Below, piece by piece: positions 21,171 to 33,048 of a stretch of DNA of 64,000 nt. The number at the start of each line of letters is the position of its first letter. Positions within the stretch are counted from its first letter, which is position 1. The position numbers and the translations under genes are program-made. The DNA comes from Moniliella sp. 'wahieum' (Eukaryota > Basidiomycota > Moniliellomycetes > Moniliellales > Moniliellaceae). The stretch lies in assembly GCA_003971905.1 (NCBI GenBank), contig RSEE01000010.1, forward strand, positions 930,001 through 994,000, written 5' to 3'. The notes under the pieces are model-generated. The model saw only the letters and a program-made list of their open reading frames with translations, searched no databases and was not told where the DNA came from.

Positions 21171-23299
21171 CTATGGGCAGCCCCCCACTGCACAATTCCC
21201 TGATTCATTCGCTCGTTTCTTCTCTGGCCCGGTTGCTTCTTGGGCCGTTTCTACCCTCATAGTGTAGATGGATGGGCAAGAGGTATAGATTAGATCGGAC
21301 CAAGGGTATGCTATGGCGAGGACAACCAGATTCCTCGGTCTTCCGCCGCTGCTAGGGGGAAACAAGCTGCCCCGTCCATATCTGCATCGGCCAACGCCAA
21401 GGGATCGTCCGACGACGGCTCGGCTCCCAGCTCGGACACGAGCGTCTCGTCCCCGCTCCCTCCGACAAGGGGGGCGGCCCCACCGCCCGGCTCCCGGGCG
21501 CACCCAAGGCGCGTGGTTCCTCTCCTCGTGCGCCGCAACCGGAGCGGGGTCCAAGTCCGAGACCGGGACGAGTAGCTGGGCAATCTGGTGCAGCCGCTGC
21601 GCCTCGGACAGGGCCGGATCCCACTCGCCCAAGACCAGAGCGAACAGCGTTTGCAGCCGGGCCAATGCATCGGGCAACAAGGCAAACCGCTCGGCCATGC
21701 CGGCCCACTTGTCTGCCTCGTGCTCGTGCTCGGCGTCCTGCTCGGCGTCGGGCGCAGGTACGGGCGCAGGCACGGGCGTGGGCAAGAGCGAATCAAAGTC
21801 GTCATCATCGTCCGTGTCAGCCAGGTCTTCCCACTCTTCCGCCTCGCCCACCAAGAGGGGACGATCGGCTGTTCCCTCTTGGGCATCCTCTGGTCCTGGG
21901 TCGGTTGGATCGTTGGGGTTGCTTCGGTCGAGTCTTGGCGCACGGACCACTTCGCTCGGTGAAGACGTCTCAACCACCGATCCAGGCGGAGACGGGGCAG
22001 AGGGACACACGTCCCTCGTGCGCAGCGAGTAGCGCCGGCTCACCCCCCTCGTACCACCGCCGCCGGCGCGCGGAACTCGTCGTCGAAAGGGTCTGACGCA
22101 GGCAGCGGAACAGGCCCGAACACGTCAAGCTCCATCGGCTGCGTCCCACCCCGACCCCCACCCCATCTCCGTCTCCATCTCCATCTTCCCCCGGTTGACG
22201 TAGGCACCATCTCGTCCGGCTTGGTTTTCCGACGCTTCGATCGCGGTGCTGGGCCGGGCGGGACGGGAAGACGCCGTTTGGACAGGGTGTCAGACGCAGC
22301 GCCTGTGCCGGTGCCTTCGGGTACAGAGTTGGCCGTGCTAGACAGGTCGGGGGGAGGGTGGGTCGTCGTACCCGCGTCGTGCGGGACAAGGGACGTGTCC
22401 TGGGTCGCCTTGAACGCCAAGGCGCGCTTTTCCCCGCCTCGGATACCGGGGGTGCGACGAGCGGGGACCCGTGAGGCAGCGCGGCCCTGGCTCTTGTTCC
22501 GCCGGGTTGGCGCAGGCGCGTGGGACTGCGGGGGCGGGGGCGGGGCGGTGTCGGGTGTGGTGGGTTGGAGGGCAGGACCCAGAACGCTTGTCTCCTGCCG
22601 CGCAAGGTGCGGGTGGGCAAACACACGCGTTCGCGTTCGTGTCCGGAGCCGCATGCGGCGTTTCCGAGGGCGCGGCGAGCGGACGAGCGGGCAGGGGCGA
22701 CGAGGGCGCCAGCTCGGGCTCCGCCTCGCCCGCCCCGCACGGTCAAGAGGACGGGGGGTCGGGGCCGGGCGCACCGTGCGCGCGGGCGGAGCCGGCCGGC
22801 GTCGGCGGATCCAATGTGCGGGGAGGGGCAGCGGAGGTGCAGGAGCGCGTGCGCGCGTGCTGTGCGGCAGCCCTGGCAGCGCGGGCGGGGGCAGCGGGGC
22901 GGGCAAGTCGAGGCGCCGCTCGGGCAAGAGGGTGGCGTGGCGCGCGAGACGCGCATCTCGTCCGCGTCGCGCGTGGGCAGCATGGCCACGGCCAGGGCGC
23001 GGAGGAGGCGCGGGGGCGGGTGGGGTGCGCGGCGCGTGCGACAGCCACCAGGTCGGCGAGCGTGCGGCGCTCGTGGCTGCTGAGCGCGTGGCGGGCGGGC
23101 GGGCGGGCGTGGCGGGCGACGAGGCGGGCGCGGCCGGCGGCGGCGACGAGGGCGGCGACGACGGGCGCTCAGACGGCACAGGCGCACGGGCCCACACAGG
23201 CGCGGTGCCTGCTGCGGGCACACCACCACGCCGGGCGCGCCGAGGCACCACACCCACTCCGACGCCATTTGTAGTAGCGGTGGTGTCCATCGACCCCAT
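21171..23299 (-). CDS. Unidentified proline/arginine-rich protein
   Basis: I do not recognise this product. Reading the minus strand from an ATG near 23299 (MGSMDTTATTNGVG), a low-complexity Pro/Ala/Arg-rich region of about 400 residues includes a more ordered stretch LSSHERRTLADLVAVARA and LLRALAVAMLPTRDADEMRV in alternating frames (23060-22950). Downstream, after more Pro/Lys-rich sequence with the basic patch RSKRRKTKPDE (nuclear-signal-like, about 22230), lies an acidic run EEWEDLADTDDDDDFDSLLP and a helical FALLPDALARLQTLFALVLG (21690-21640) followed by SEAQRLHQIAQLLVPV. It is divergent from cactin, with about 170 bases between starts. A nuclear regulatory protein is plausible but not shown. 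Confidence 0.4.
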
Positions 23300-23470
23300 C
23301 TCGGCTTGACGCGACGTGGTTGGCGCGGAGCACAGCTGGGGTAAATCCACGCGCATTCCGCACCGCACGCGCATCGCGGAATCCCCCCGGCAGTCCTACT
23401 TGAGGCCTCAGTTGAGGGCCCTCCTTGTATCCGCAGCAATTAATGAGGCTACCCCGCCACCACCAACACC

Positions 23471-25546
23471 ATGCCCGACTCTCCTGACGCTGCGCTCCCG
23501 ACCGTCGTCCCCGTTCCTCGCACTCGCACTCGCACTCGCACTCGCACTCGCACTCCCGCCCCCACTCGACCGTCGAGACCGACATCGTTCCCGGCGAGAC
23601 GAGGAGCGCGACCGCGATCGTCGCGACGAGCGGCGGCACGAAGAGCGCGACCGCCGGGACACCCGGTCGCGTCACCGACACGATTCGCCTCCCGCTCGTC
23701 ACCGTCATGACCGAGAACGTTCGCCCCGTCGTCGGGAGACGAGCGAGGAGAGGAGAGACCGTAAGCGTGCCGAGCGCCGGCGCGAGAAACGGAACGTGCA
23801 CTTGAAGAGGAGGAAGCCGAGGCACGGCGAAAGCAGGCCGAGGTGCTGCTGTATGCCGGGGAAGAGGAGCAGCGCCCACCACAGCGATGGGCAAAGAAGG
23901 AGGAGAAGGAACGACGCATGGGTCTCACTCCCGAGGAAGCCAGGAGGCGGACGAGGTGCGGAGGAAAGAGGCCGAGGAAGAGATTGCGCTCCTCTCCGCC
24001 CGCCGAGTCCAACGAGAGAAGGAGGCCCAGCTCCGGCGGGAGGAAGAGGAGCGGCTGACTCGCTTGAACCAGGATCAGGGGGCGATAGAGTGGGTGGAGA
24101 AGGAAGATGAGTTTTCTCTGACGCAGGCCAAGAAGCGAGCTGCGATCCGGATCCGAGAGAATCGCGCGAAACCAATCGATGTGATGGCGATGAATTTGCG
24201 CTGGGCCGAGCCTGGCCGGGGCGCCAGGCGGTCGGCGAAATCGGTCGAGATGGCGCTGGCAGAACGCAATGGCATGGCCCTCCCAAGAGGAGATGGGCGA
24301 GGGCGACGAGGACGACGAGGCTGGACTGGAAGTGGATCTGAAGGAGCCCGACTCGGTCTTTCAAATGCTCGATGAGGGGGAGGTGGAGGAGCTCAAGGCG
24401 GACATTGCCATGTACCTCTCTCTGGAAACCGATGGACGGAATCGGGCCTTTTGGCAGGCTCTTCAGCTCTTGTGCGACGACACACTTGCCTCTTTGCGCG
24501 ACGACAAGCCAGAGGTGCAAGCCAAAATGGAGAGCATGCTCGAGGTCAAGACGGCGGACGAACTGGAGACGCTCAAGCGCTCTGTCGAGGCCAAACTCAG
24601 TTCGGGCGAACCGATCGATATGGAATACTGGCTGTTGTTGGTGCGCAAGATTGATGTTTCTAGCACGGCACCAGCTGAGGGAAATCCACAAACTTGTCCT
24701 TGCCAACCGGATCGAGTTCTTGCGGAGGAAACAACGTGAAGCGCGCTCCTTCACCAGCGGTCCCTCCCTCCCTCTTCGGTTCCCACCGAATCCAACTTTA
24801 CGCTGGATCTCGAGCCCCGACCATCCCAGAAACCGACTACTCCACCCTTCCCTTTGTCGAGCAGTTCCCCATCGTGGACCAGGCGCAAGACCGGAACCTT
24901 CTCTTATGGCTCGGAAGGCCGTGCTGGCCCAAACCTTTGTACCCATGGCGCAGGGAGAAGGCGCGGCGCCTTCCCATTCCAAGCCGGCTCTTCGGACTGG
25001 GACGCAAGAAGAAGCGCGTGGGGGTGACGAGGACTTTGACGGCGACGAGGACCTGGCGCGGTACCAAGCCGATGCGGCGCGGGCGATGGACCAGGATTCG
25101 GACGACGAAGTGGAGGCGTTTGGCCAGGAAGCGTTCAATGTGCCGACGGCAGTCAAAGGGACGTATGCGTGGGAGAACAAGTACCGACCGCGCAAGCCTC
25201 GGTTTATGAACCGCGTCGCTACGGGCTTTGAGTGGAACAAGTACAACCAGACCCACTACGATACCGACAACCCCCACCCAAGGTGGTCCAAGGCTACAAG
25301 TTCAACATTTTTATCCTGACCTCATTGATCCGCTCAAGGCCCCACGTATGAGCTGCGCCGCATCCCCCGGGCGACGAGGAAACGGTGCTGCTGGTGTTCC
25401 GTGCGGGGCCCCCGTACGAGGACATTGCGTTCCGCATCGTAAACAAGCCGTGGGAGATGGGGCGGCGCAAGGGATTCCGCAACTCGTTCGAGCGCGGGGT
25501 GCTGCAGCTCTTCTTTAACTTTACCAAACTGCGGTATCGGAAGTAA
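23471..25546 (+). CDS. Cactin, spliceosome-associated factor
   Basis: The C-terminus is diagnostic: KPRFMNRVATGFEWNKYNQT, HYDTDNPHP, then YKFNIFYPDLIDPLKAP, AGPPYEDIAFRIVNKPWEMG and FTKLRYRK before the TAA at 25544-25546. This is the conserved cactin C-terminal domain. Upstream is the central cactin region (EWVEKEDEFSLTQAKKRAAI, RENRAKPIDVMAMNLRW, PDSVFQMLDEGEVEELKADI, then LETDGRNRAFWQALQLLCDD). The N-terminus is an arginine/aspartate-rich RRDEERDRDRRDERRHEERD tract. Cactin is a nuclear protein that acts in pre-mRNA splicing. Frame changes occur at the repeat-rich N-terminus and at several later points, including one near 25290 and one near 25370 in the conserved domain. It is divergent from the unidentified gene at 21.2-23.3 kb. 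Confidence 0.93.
23519..23556. repeat. CACTCG hexanucleotide microsatellite
   Basis: Six tandem copies of CACTCG lie near the start of the cactin gene. In one frame they encode Arg-Thr repeats; on the other strand they give Glu-Cys runs. The repeat sits where the frame passes from the ATG-bearing segment into the RD-rich segment, so its length may be miscalled or variable. Confidence 0.85.
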
Positions 25547-25598
25547 AAGCGTTCCAAGGGTACCATGTATGCATGATGGGGGAGTCCAGCCCAAGGAA

Positions 25599-26123
25599 TT
25601 ATTGCCCTGCGTCAAAGATGCTTGCTCCGCCACTCATGTCCCGATAGGCCGCGAGCGTTTGGCCGCCTTGTTGTAGATTGATGACCTGGACACAGACGGG
25701 TTGCGTGGGTTAGCTTCCAGCAAGCAAGGGCCAGCACCAGCACCTACAATCTCCATCACGCTCCGCGGCACGCTCCGCAACACATCTACCACTGTCCCGT
25801 CCTGCAGCTGGACAATGGCCACTGCCTTGTCCTCCTTGCTCTGCGCGTCCACCACAACCACCGCCTTGTCGCCAAACACCACGTCCGAGCTGGCGTCTGA
25901 GCTGGCATCCGACGGCTTGGCCTCGGCCAGCGCGGCGACAAACGTGCCAGTCGGCGCCCTTGGACACCGGTGGCGGGACGAGGGCGACGGGCAGCACAGC
26001 GTCCACAGGTCGTCCGAGCCCTCGCCCACCTCGGCGACGTAGGAGGAGGAGCGGATCTGGCGCAGCACCTCGGCCACGGCGCTGGCGGCGGGGGTCGCTG
26101 CTGACGAGGGCGGTGGTGGCCAT
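25599..26123 (-). CDS. Small unidentified protein
   Basis: On the minus strand an ATG at 26123 gives MATTALVSS, then after one frame change SAVAEVLRQIRSSSYVAEVG, a serine-rich middle, SSDVVFGDKAVVVVDAQSKE and DKAVAIVQLQDGTVVDVLRS. An intron near 25690-25750 (GTAGGT...TCCAG) then joins to VINLQQGGQTLAAYRDMSGG and ASIFDAGQ before the TAA at 25599-25601. The final exon reads sensibly only with this intron removed, which supports a real gene of about 150-160 residues. I do not recognise the family. Its start lies about 124 bases from that of the histidinol-phosphatase gene, so the two share a promoter region. Confidence 0.55.
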
Positions 26124-26247
26124 GGCGGGGGGGTGGTAGTGGTGGTGGAAGCGGTGGGCGGGGCGGTGGCTGGCAGGGCTTCTTACGTCATGCAGTTCGT
26201 CCGTGCGCGCTATAAGAAGACGAAAAAGCGCCGCCCGCCCGCCGGCG

Positions 26248-27349
26248 ATGCACACCCACCACTCGCACTCGGGCTCGTACTGCCTCCACGCGCACGACAC
26301 GCTCGATGCCGTCGTAGCGCGCTACCGCCGCCTCGGCTTCCGCACCCTCGGCCTCAGCGAGCACTGCGCCCGCACGACGCGCGCAGCCTCTACCCCGAGG
26401 AGGTCGCTGCCGGCGCGTCGCCCGCCGGCCTGCACACCTTTGCCCAGTACGTGGCGCATGCACGCCGCATCCAGGCTGCCGAGCCGCACCTCGCCGTCCT
26501 GGTCGGGTGCGAGACGGAGCACCTGGGCTCGAATCGCTCGCTTTCCTCCATGCCCAGCTCGAGGCGCTGCCTTGCGCCTCGGGCGCGGCCGCCACTGCGC
26601 CCGCTGGCGTGCCGCCCGGCGCACTGGCCGGCACAGGCGCCATCGACTACCTCGTCGGCTCGGTGCACCACGTCCACACGATCCCCATCGACTTTGACCT
26701 GCCCAGCTACGAGCGCGCCGAGGCGAGCTGCGGGTCGTATGCGGCGCTGGTGTGTGCCTACCTCGAGGCGCAGTACGAGCTGTTGACCCGCCTGCGCCCC
26801 GAGGTCGTTGGTCACCTCGACCTCTTCCGTCTGTACCACCCTTCGGCGCCTATCCCGCCCGAGGCATGGGCCTTGCTGCAGCGCAACGTGCGCTACGCCG
26901 CCGCTTACGGCGCACTGTTTGAGATCAACGCCGCGTCGATCCGCAAGGGCTGGCCGACGCCCTACCCCGGCGAGGAGGTGCTGCGCTTGATCCTGGCCGA
27001 GGGCGGACGGGTGTTTGTCGGACGACAGCCACGGAACGGACCAGGTGGCACTCAACTATGCGCTTGCCCGCGACTACCTCACCAAGCACAACGTGCTTCT
27101 CTGGCACCTCACTCGCGCCCCCGCCCTCCTCTTTCTTCCTCTTCCTTTCCGCTTTTCTGCGCAAGCGGCGCAGGCGGACCAGTCCCAGGAGCAAGTCCAC
27201 GCCTGTCCGACCATTCCGAGGAGCGAGTCCAAGCTCGTCTGCAGCAGGGCGGACCGGCGCCCACGCACTTCCCGCGCGGACTGGTCGCCGTGCCCGTTCC
27301 CGATTGGGAGAAGGATGCGTTTTGGAACCAGACGCTGCCCTCGACCTAA
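26248..27349 (+). CDS. HIS2: Histidinol-phosphatase, PHP family
   Basis: This cytosolic enzyme removes phosphate from histidinol phosphate in histidine biosynthesis. The PHP metal-binding motifs appear in order: MHTHHSHSGSYCLHA at the start, LGLSEHCAR (about 26350), GCETEHL (about 26500), IDYLVGSVHHVHTIPIDFDL (about 26650), VVGHLDLFRLYHP (about 26810) and a final SDDSHGTDQVALNYA (about 27020-27060) after one frame change. The C-terminus reads LVAVPVPDWEKDAFWNQTLP before the TAA. A short intron or insertion of GT..AG type is likely near 27100-27160, where the frame is filled with uninformative CT-rich sequence. The start at 26248 places the first metal motif right at the N-terminus, as in fungal His2. 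Confidence 0.92.
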
Positions 27350-27809
27350 TCCTATCTACTATTGCTTCCTATTCCCATGTAGAACCCCGCGCACCAATCC
27401 CACTCCTACCACAACCAGACAGATAGATGGAATCGTGAATTGTCGCCCGTCCATGGGGCTTGATGCGAGGCTCGGCTCGGTTCGGCTCGGCTCGACTGGC
27501 TAGGCTAGCGGCCTCGCGCCCGGGACGGGGGCAAGTGGTTCCCCCAAGCCGACTGGGGAGTCGGCTTTCGCCAGAGGCGCATCATGAGGATGATGGCACG
27601 TGCTCTGGGGCGATACGAAAAAAAGAAACAGGTCTGCTCCCCTTACAGGAACAACACCACGTTGAAACAAACGGGACACGCTCGGTGGCGCTCCTAGGTG
27701 CCGGATCGGTACACTCGATACCTTGACACTTGAACTTGACGCTTGACGTCCTGAGAGCGCAGTGCTGCGAGTAGCGAGTAGCGAGTAGCGAGCGATTGGC
27801 GCTTAGCGC
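27350..27809. other. Intergenic region between convergent HIS2 and SMG6-like genes
   Basis: No gene is seen. Short direct repeats occur: CTCGGCTCGGTTCGGCTCGG near 27470-27495, and AGTAGCGAGTAGCGAG near 27770-27795. The two flanking genes end toward each other, so this is a shared 3' region. Confidence 0.5.
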
Positions 27810-30800
27810 TCAGCCCTTGCGCAGCATCGCCACCACCTCTCTCGGCGTCGCGGCCGCCACACCATACGCACGCGCCTTGAGTCGTAGGTTGGTATCCAGC
27901 GTGACCACAGCACCGGCAACTCGTCCCCCGTCGGCGCGGGGCCGGGGGAAGACGCATGCCACACGGCCGTGCGCAGGATCACATCGTCCAGGCTGCGCGC
28001 AGGGATGGGGCCGTCAAATTCAATCTTCTCAGAGCGGACATTCAGGTCGGGGTCCACAAGGTAGTTGCCGCGACTGGTCTGCACCCGTGCTTTCTTGCCG
28101 TGCAGCGCTTTGGAAAGCTGGGCCAGGGCCGAGCGCGCCGAGCGGGCGACCGAGGCAGAGGGGCTGTTGCGCAACCCATCCAGCTCGGTGACCACTACCA
28201 GCGGAACCACCACGTCCCAGCCCGATGCGACCGCCAAGACCCCCGTCGTTGGCAAAGCCGTCGATGCCTTGCGCGACGAGCAACACGTTCGTGTCCAGCA
28301 CCAAGGTCGTCTTGCCCTTCTTCGCTCCCTGGATCTTGACCACCACCTCCTTCTTGCCCTTCTTTTCTTCCCGAGGCAAGCACCTTGCGCAGCGTCCGTT
28401 CCCGTACCTGTGTACAGCCGTTAGTTCTCATCTCTCCCGCATCGGCGGCATCGAAATATAAATACGAACCTTGAGCGCCCGCACATCCTCGGGCAAATCA
28501 GCATCCTTCATCGATACCTCCGAGCTGTACCCTTCCTCCTCGTCCAAGTCAACGTCAAAGTCAAAAGTAGACAGAATGTGACTTTGCTCCTCCTCCATCT
28601 TCCAACGCTCCATCTGGCCCGTCAACGGCGGCACCAGCTCCAACTTGCCCCCGAACTGTCCAAGCCGGGGACCAAGCGGGTCAGGGCCACCAGCAAATGA
28701 CCCACCCGGCCCCAACGCAACTTGGTCAAAGGATCCCCATTCCCCACCTCTTTCTTCCGGCTCTTCCGTATCGGCCGCCCGATCATAATCCAGGGCTTCC
28801 AGTTCCGTGCCGAACCGCAGCCGCACGGGCCAAGGCCGCTTGTTGCGCGCCTTGAGCGGGCGGGGGGTGTAATACCAAAACCCGCGCTCGTACCACGCCG
28901 CCTACCCAGCCCATGCTCGCACAGCCCATCTTCCGGCAGCGGCGGCACCGACCCGATCTTCCCCCGGCCGTTTGAACGAACGGGTGCGGCCTTGCTCGGT
29001 CGGATCGGGCAGGCCGTCGGGGATGGCGAGGGAAAGCGCGAGGAGCGCATGGTAGGGCACGCCAGGGGACAAAAGCGTATACACCCCGCCCATCCTGGCA
29101 GCGGTATGCAGAAGTGTAATCATGCCCGTGACATAGGCGGTGGGCATGACACTGGACAAGGGATCGTCCACGATCCGCTCAATGATCACCTTGAGCATCG
29201 CAAACGAGAGCTTGCGCGCAAGCAGGAAGGCAGCTGGCAAATCCTCCTCCTCTACCGGAGGTTCTTCTCTCCCTTCGTCCCATGCTTGCGTCAGCACCGC
29301 CTCCTCCGCCCCATACTGGAACAAGGAGGCAATGTTGGTGCTGAGCATCCGCATGAACATGGCCTGCGTCAAGTTGGCACTCTGCACCCCGAATCCTCCT
29401 CCCCGCGCTCGAGCGGCGTGGAAGCAAGCAGGAGGAGAAAGCGATCCAAAACAGCAGGAAAGTCATCGAGATCTACTCGGGCAAGCAGAGCGCCATGAAG
29501 CCAGACAAATAAGTCCGTCAAGCTGCCCCGGCGTAAGCGCGCCAGCTGGCTCGCCCCATCAAACATGGACAGTGCTGTTTCCCGTGCGGCGGGGTAGGGA
29601 TGAGCTGCCGTCATTGCTTTTGAAAAATGATGGAGCGCGCGCAGGTCGTCTCCACGAGCAAGAATGCCGAGGTGGTGGTGCAGCCGCCCCGTACCAGGAA
29701 CGTCCGACAAGGCCTTAGCATACCATTCCGCTGCTGTAACCTTCCAGACATCGCGCTCTTCCAACGTCCAATCCCCGACGCGCGCTCGCTCCCGATCGAG
29801 GCTCCGTCATTTCCATCTTCTTGGGGCTGATCTGGGTCGGCGGGTGAGCCCGAGCGCGCAAAGGGCCCACGGATGCGCGGCGGCTTGTTCCGAATTGCGT
29901 TTCCGGATGGACCCGCCGACCCATGGCCCGCACGAAGCTCTAGACCGGCGACAGCCATTCTGTACCGGGCAAGGTCCCCCAGCGATTCCATCCACGCGGT
30001 CCGCATGGAGGACAGCGCCTCGTTCTCGAGCAAGTTGGCGTACAGTGCATAGGCAAAGTAGATACTCGGTCAAGTGGTCCAAGAGCGCGCGCTGCAACGC
30101 TTCTCCATCCCCGAGGTGAGACCTTGGTTGGAAGGCAGCGTGTGGCGCAGCCGCTCGAGCATGATATGGAATCCCACCTGCCACAGCCGAACTGGCGTGT
30201 TGTATTCAGACGGAAGGGAACGCCAGCTGGGCAGGGCCCCTGGACCCAAACACAGCTCAAGGAATTTGACATGTAGCAAGGCCAGACGCTTGTGCTTCTC
30301 AATCAGCGAGATCCAAGGGGCATGGTCGACCTCGCGAGCGGCACTGGCGCTCGCAACAGTGGTGGCGCTGTTGCCGTTGCTGTTGCTGTTGCTAATGTTG
30401 GAGGTGGTGGTGCGGGCGGGATGGCGACGCATGTCCTGGGACGAATGGGCGTGGGCAGCAGCGGCATGCTCTTCCTGCAGTTTCGGCTTCGAGCCGGCTC
30501 AGGTCATGGTACGTCCGCTTAATGTCGGCCACATGCTGTTACCCGCTCGCTCTCGGCCGAAGTGGCACTGGTGCCCTTGCGGCGGCGGCGCTCGCGGCTG
30601 GTGCGGCTCAAGTCGGAGCGGGTGACACTCGATGCGACGCTGCCCGGCGCAGCGCGGCGCTTCTCGGCGCCGGCGGGAGAGGCAGCGACGCAGCAGACGC
30701 GGAGGCGGCCGCGCGCTGGGTCTGCGCGCAAAACGCACTGGGTCGTGGCGACTGGGATCAAACAGAGTGCCGGTCCGGTCGGACCGCGCGGGCCGCACCG

Positions 30801-30939
30801 GCGAAGCGGCAGCCTCGGCCTGCGACGACTTGGGCCGCGGCGGATCCTTGTCGCGGTGCCGGTCAAACTCGGGGTCGTAGGCGCCCTGCTTGCGTGCACG
30901 CGGTTTGGGCGCACGTGTGCTGGTGGACACCTGCGCCAT
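27810..30939 (-). CDS. SMG6/EST1-like PIN-domain nuclease
   Basis: The minus-strand product joins an EST1/SMG5-7 helical domain to a C-terminal PIN nuclease domain, the architecture of SMG6/EST1A, which cuts mRNAs in nonsense-mediated decay. The N-terminus reads MAQVSTSTRAPKPRARKQGA with basic and RTGTLFDPSRHDPVRF segments. The 14-3-3/TPR-like region shows ISLIEKHKRLALLHVKFLEL (about 30300), AAEWYAKALSDVPGTGRLHH and HHLGILARGDDLRALHHFSK (about 29730-29640). The PIN domain shows the acidic residues expected for catalysis: TTLVLDTNVLLVAQG, VVPLVVVTELDGLRNSPSAS, SLDDVILRTA, and a closing DTNLRLKARAYGVAA with stop at 27810-27812. Frame changes occur about every 200-300 bases. No gene symbol is given because SMG6 and EST1 naming varies among fungi. 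Confidence 0.85.
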
Positions 30940-31188
30940 CGCCGCGAAGTAGGGGTGGTGGTGGCGGCAGCGGTGGCGATGGCGATGGCGATGGCGAGGC
31001 GGTGGTGATGGCGATGGCGGGCAAAGTGTTGCTCCGACTGAGCACCCACTGCGCTGCGCTGCTTAAGCGCGCATTCCGCTGTTTCCGCCCGGCGTCATTT
31101 AACGGATGCGCTATGGCACTGCACACTCCTACAGCAAGCGTTACTGTGTCAAGGCACGAACCACGCGGGCAGCATGCCTTGCGACCCA

Positions 31189-32775
31189 CTACCCCGCCTC
31201 CTCCTGCTTCGCCTCGGGCTTCATCGCCGGGAAGGCGAGCACCTCGGCAATGCGCTGCGCATCCGCCAGCAGCATCACCAGCCGGTCCACCCCCATCCCC
31301 CACCCCGCCGTGGGCGGCAGCCCGTGCTCCAGCGCCTCCACAAACGCCTCGTCAATCCTCTGCGCCTCCCCGTCCCCCTGCGCCGCCTGCCGCGCTTGTT
31401 CTTCAAACCGCAACCGCTGCTCTGCGGGTCGTTCAGCTCCGTGTACGCGTTGGCCAGCTCTTGCCGGCCACAAACAGCTCAAATCGCTCCGACAAGCCCG
31501 CGTCGTCCGGTCCCCCTTGGCCAGCGGGCTCATCACCTCCGGGTGTCCCACCAGGAACGTGGGGTTGATGCACTCGGGCTCAATATACGTCCCAACCAGC
31601 TTGTCAATCAGGCGCGCCGACGTCCGGGGGAGCACACACGACTCCGTGCTTTCTCGCCAGCGCCTCGAGCCATGCTCTCGAGTCCTCTGTGTGCAGCTCC
31701 GAGGGAGGTGGGAATGTGACCCCCAGCTTCTGCTCCAGCGTCGGGATCAGCTCCACTCGCCTCCACGGAGGAGAAAAATCGATGGTGTAGGTCTCGCCCT
31801 CCTTGGGGTGGTACACCACCTCCAAACTGCCCTTGATATCTTGGACAAGCGAGACAACCATCTCCTCGGTCAGGCTAAGCAGATCCCACATGTCCGCGTA
31901 CGCCATGTAAAACTCCAAGCTGGTAAATTCAGGGTTGTGAGTCGGATCGATCGACTCGTTGCGAAAGACTTTGCCCAGCTCGTAGACGCGATCAAGCCCC
32001 CCGACAACAAGCTGCTTAAGATAGAGCTCAGGTGCAACGCGGAGGAACAGGTCAAGCCCCAAATCATTATGGTGGGTCTGGAATGGTCGCGCTTGCGCTC
32101 CTCCAGGAATGAGGTTCATCATGGGCGTTTCGACCTCGAGGAACCGACGCGCATCGAGAAAGTGACGGAGGAAGCGGATGACCCGAGCACGGAGCAGGAA
32201 CGTCTCCCTCACAGTTGGGTTGACCATCAAGTCCAAATATCGTTTCCGATACCTCTTCTCTGGGTTGGTCAGCCCCCCTTTCTCCACCCCCTCGGCAGTC
32301 ACATAGCTCTTGGCGGCAAGCGGTGCAGGCTGGGAGCGAGTAGGGTCATGCTCAAGGGGAAAAGCGTAAGTTCGCCCCTCTTTGTTCGTCCGGGCGTACC
32401 ACGGAACCCAACCACGTCCCCGCCCCTCACGATGGAGTGGAGTCCCAGCCCTCGTCCTGCTCCTTGGCCGACGCCATGACCTGCACCTTGGCGCCCTCGC
32501 CATGGAGGTCGTAGAAATGGAGCTTCGTGCCCTGCGTACGCTTTGTCATCACGCGCCCAGCAAGTGACACCGTCCTCCGCTCGTTCCCCAGGGGCGAGCG
32601 AGGCATACCGTTCGACAAACGCAGGAATGCTCATCTCGACATGAACTTGTGGGGGTAGGCCGACGGCAGCGAGGCAATCGTTCGTCTGCGCAATTCGTAG
32701 TCCTGCTGGGCTCAGCGCCGGCGCGGCGGGACAGCATGGAGGCTGGAGGTGGTGTGGAGCACTCTCCGAGGACAT
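31189..32775 (-). CDS. KRS1: Lysyl-tRNA synthetase, class II
   Basis: This enzyme charges tRNA-Lys in the cytosol. On the minus strand an OB-fold anticodon-binding domain comes first ([20 protein letters not shown] then [17 protein letters not shown], about 32580-32480). The catalytic domain follows: [20 protein letters not shown], motif 1 [17 protein letters not shown], motif 2 [20 protein letters not shown] (about 31960-31900) and motif 3 [13 protein letters not shown] (about 31300-31260), with the stop at 31189-31191. The start at 32775 ([10 protein letters not shown]) is chosen because the residues upstream in frame look like leader sequence. At least five frame changes occur, which for an essential enzyme argues for sequence error. 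It lies in tandem with the SMG6-like gene, about 250 bases upstream of it. Confidence 0.94.
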
Positions 32776-33048
32776 GGACACACTCCCGTCCACCGTGGGA
32801 CTGCGTCCCGCTGTCGGGAGAGCCCGAGGGCCGACCAAACGCAGCATGGTGGTCACTCGACTATTGGCCTGCCAGCAACCCCGCCAGAAGACGCTTCTGC
32901 CGCAAGCGCGGGGGTTTACATTTCACATTTCTCACGTCAGCGTGACATCGCAGTCCAGACTATACATATTCCCAGCGGCTGTGGACCACCCAACACACTC
33001 CCAAATGCTCCCCCGCGACGTCTTCTGGGTACGATGCCCACCATTCCA
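32776..33048. other. Upstream region of KRS1
   Basis: No gene is seen. This should contain the lysyl-tRNA synthetase promoter. I find no paired TAGGGTT boxes here, in contrast to the ribosomal protein genes in this window. Confidence 0.45.
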
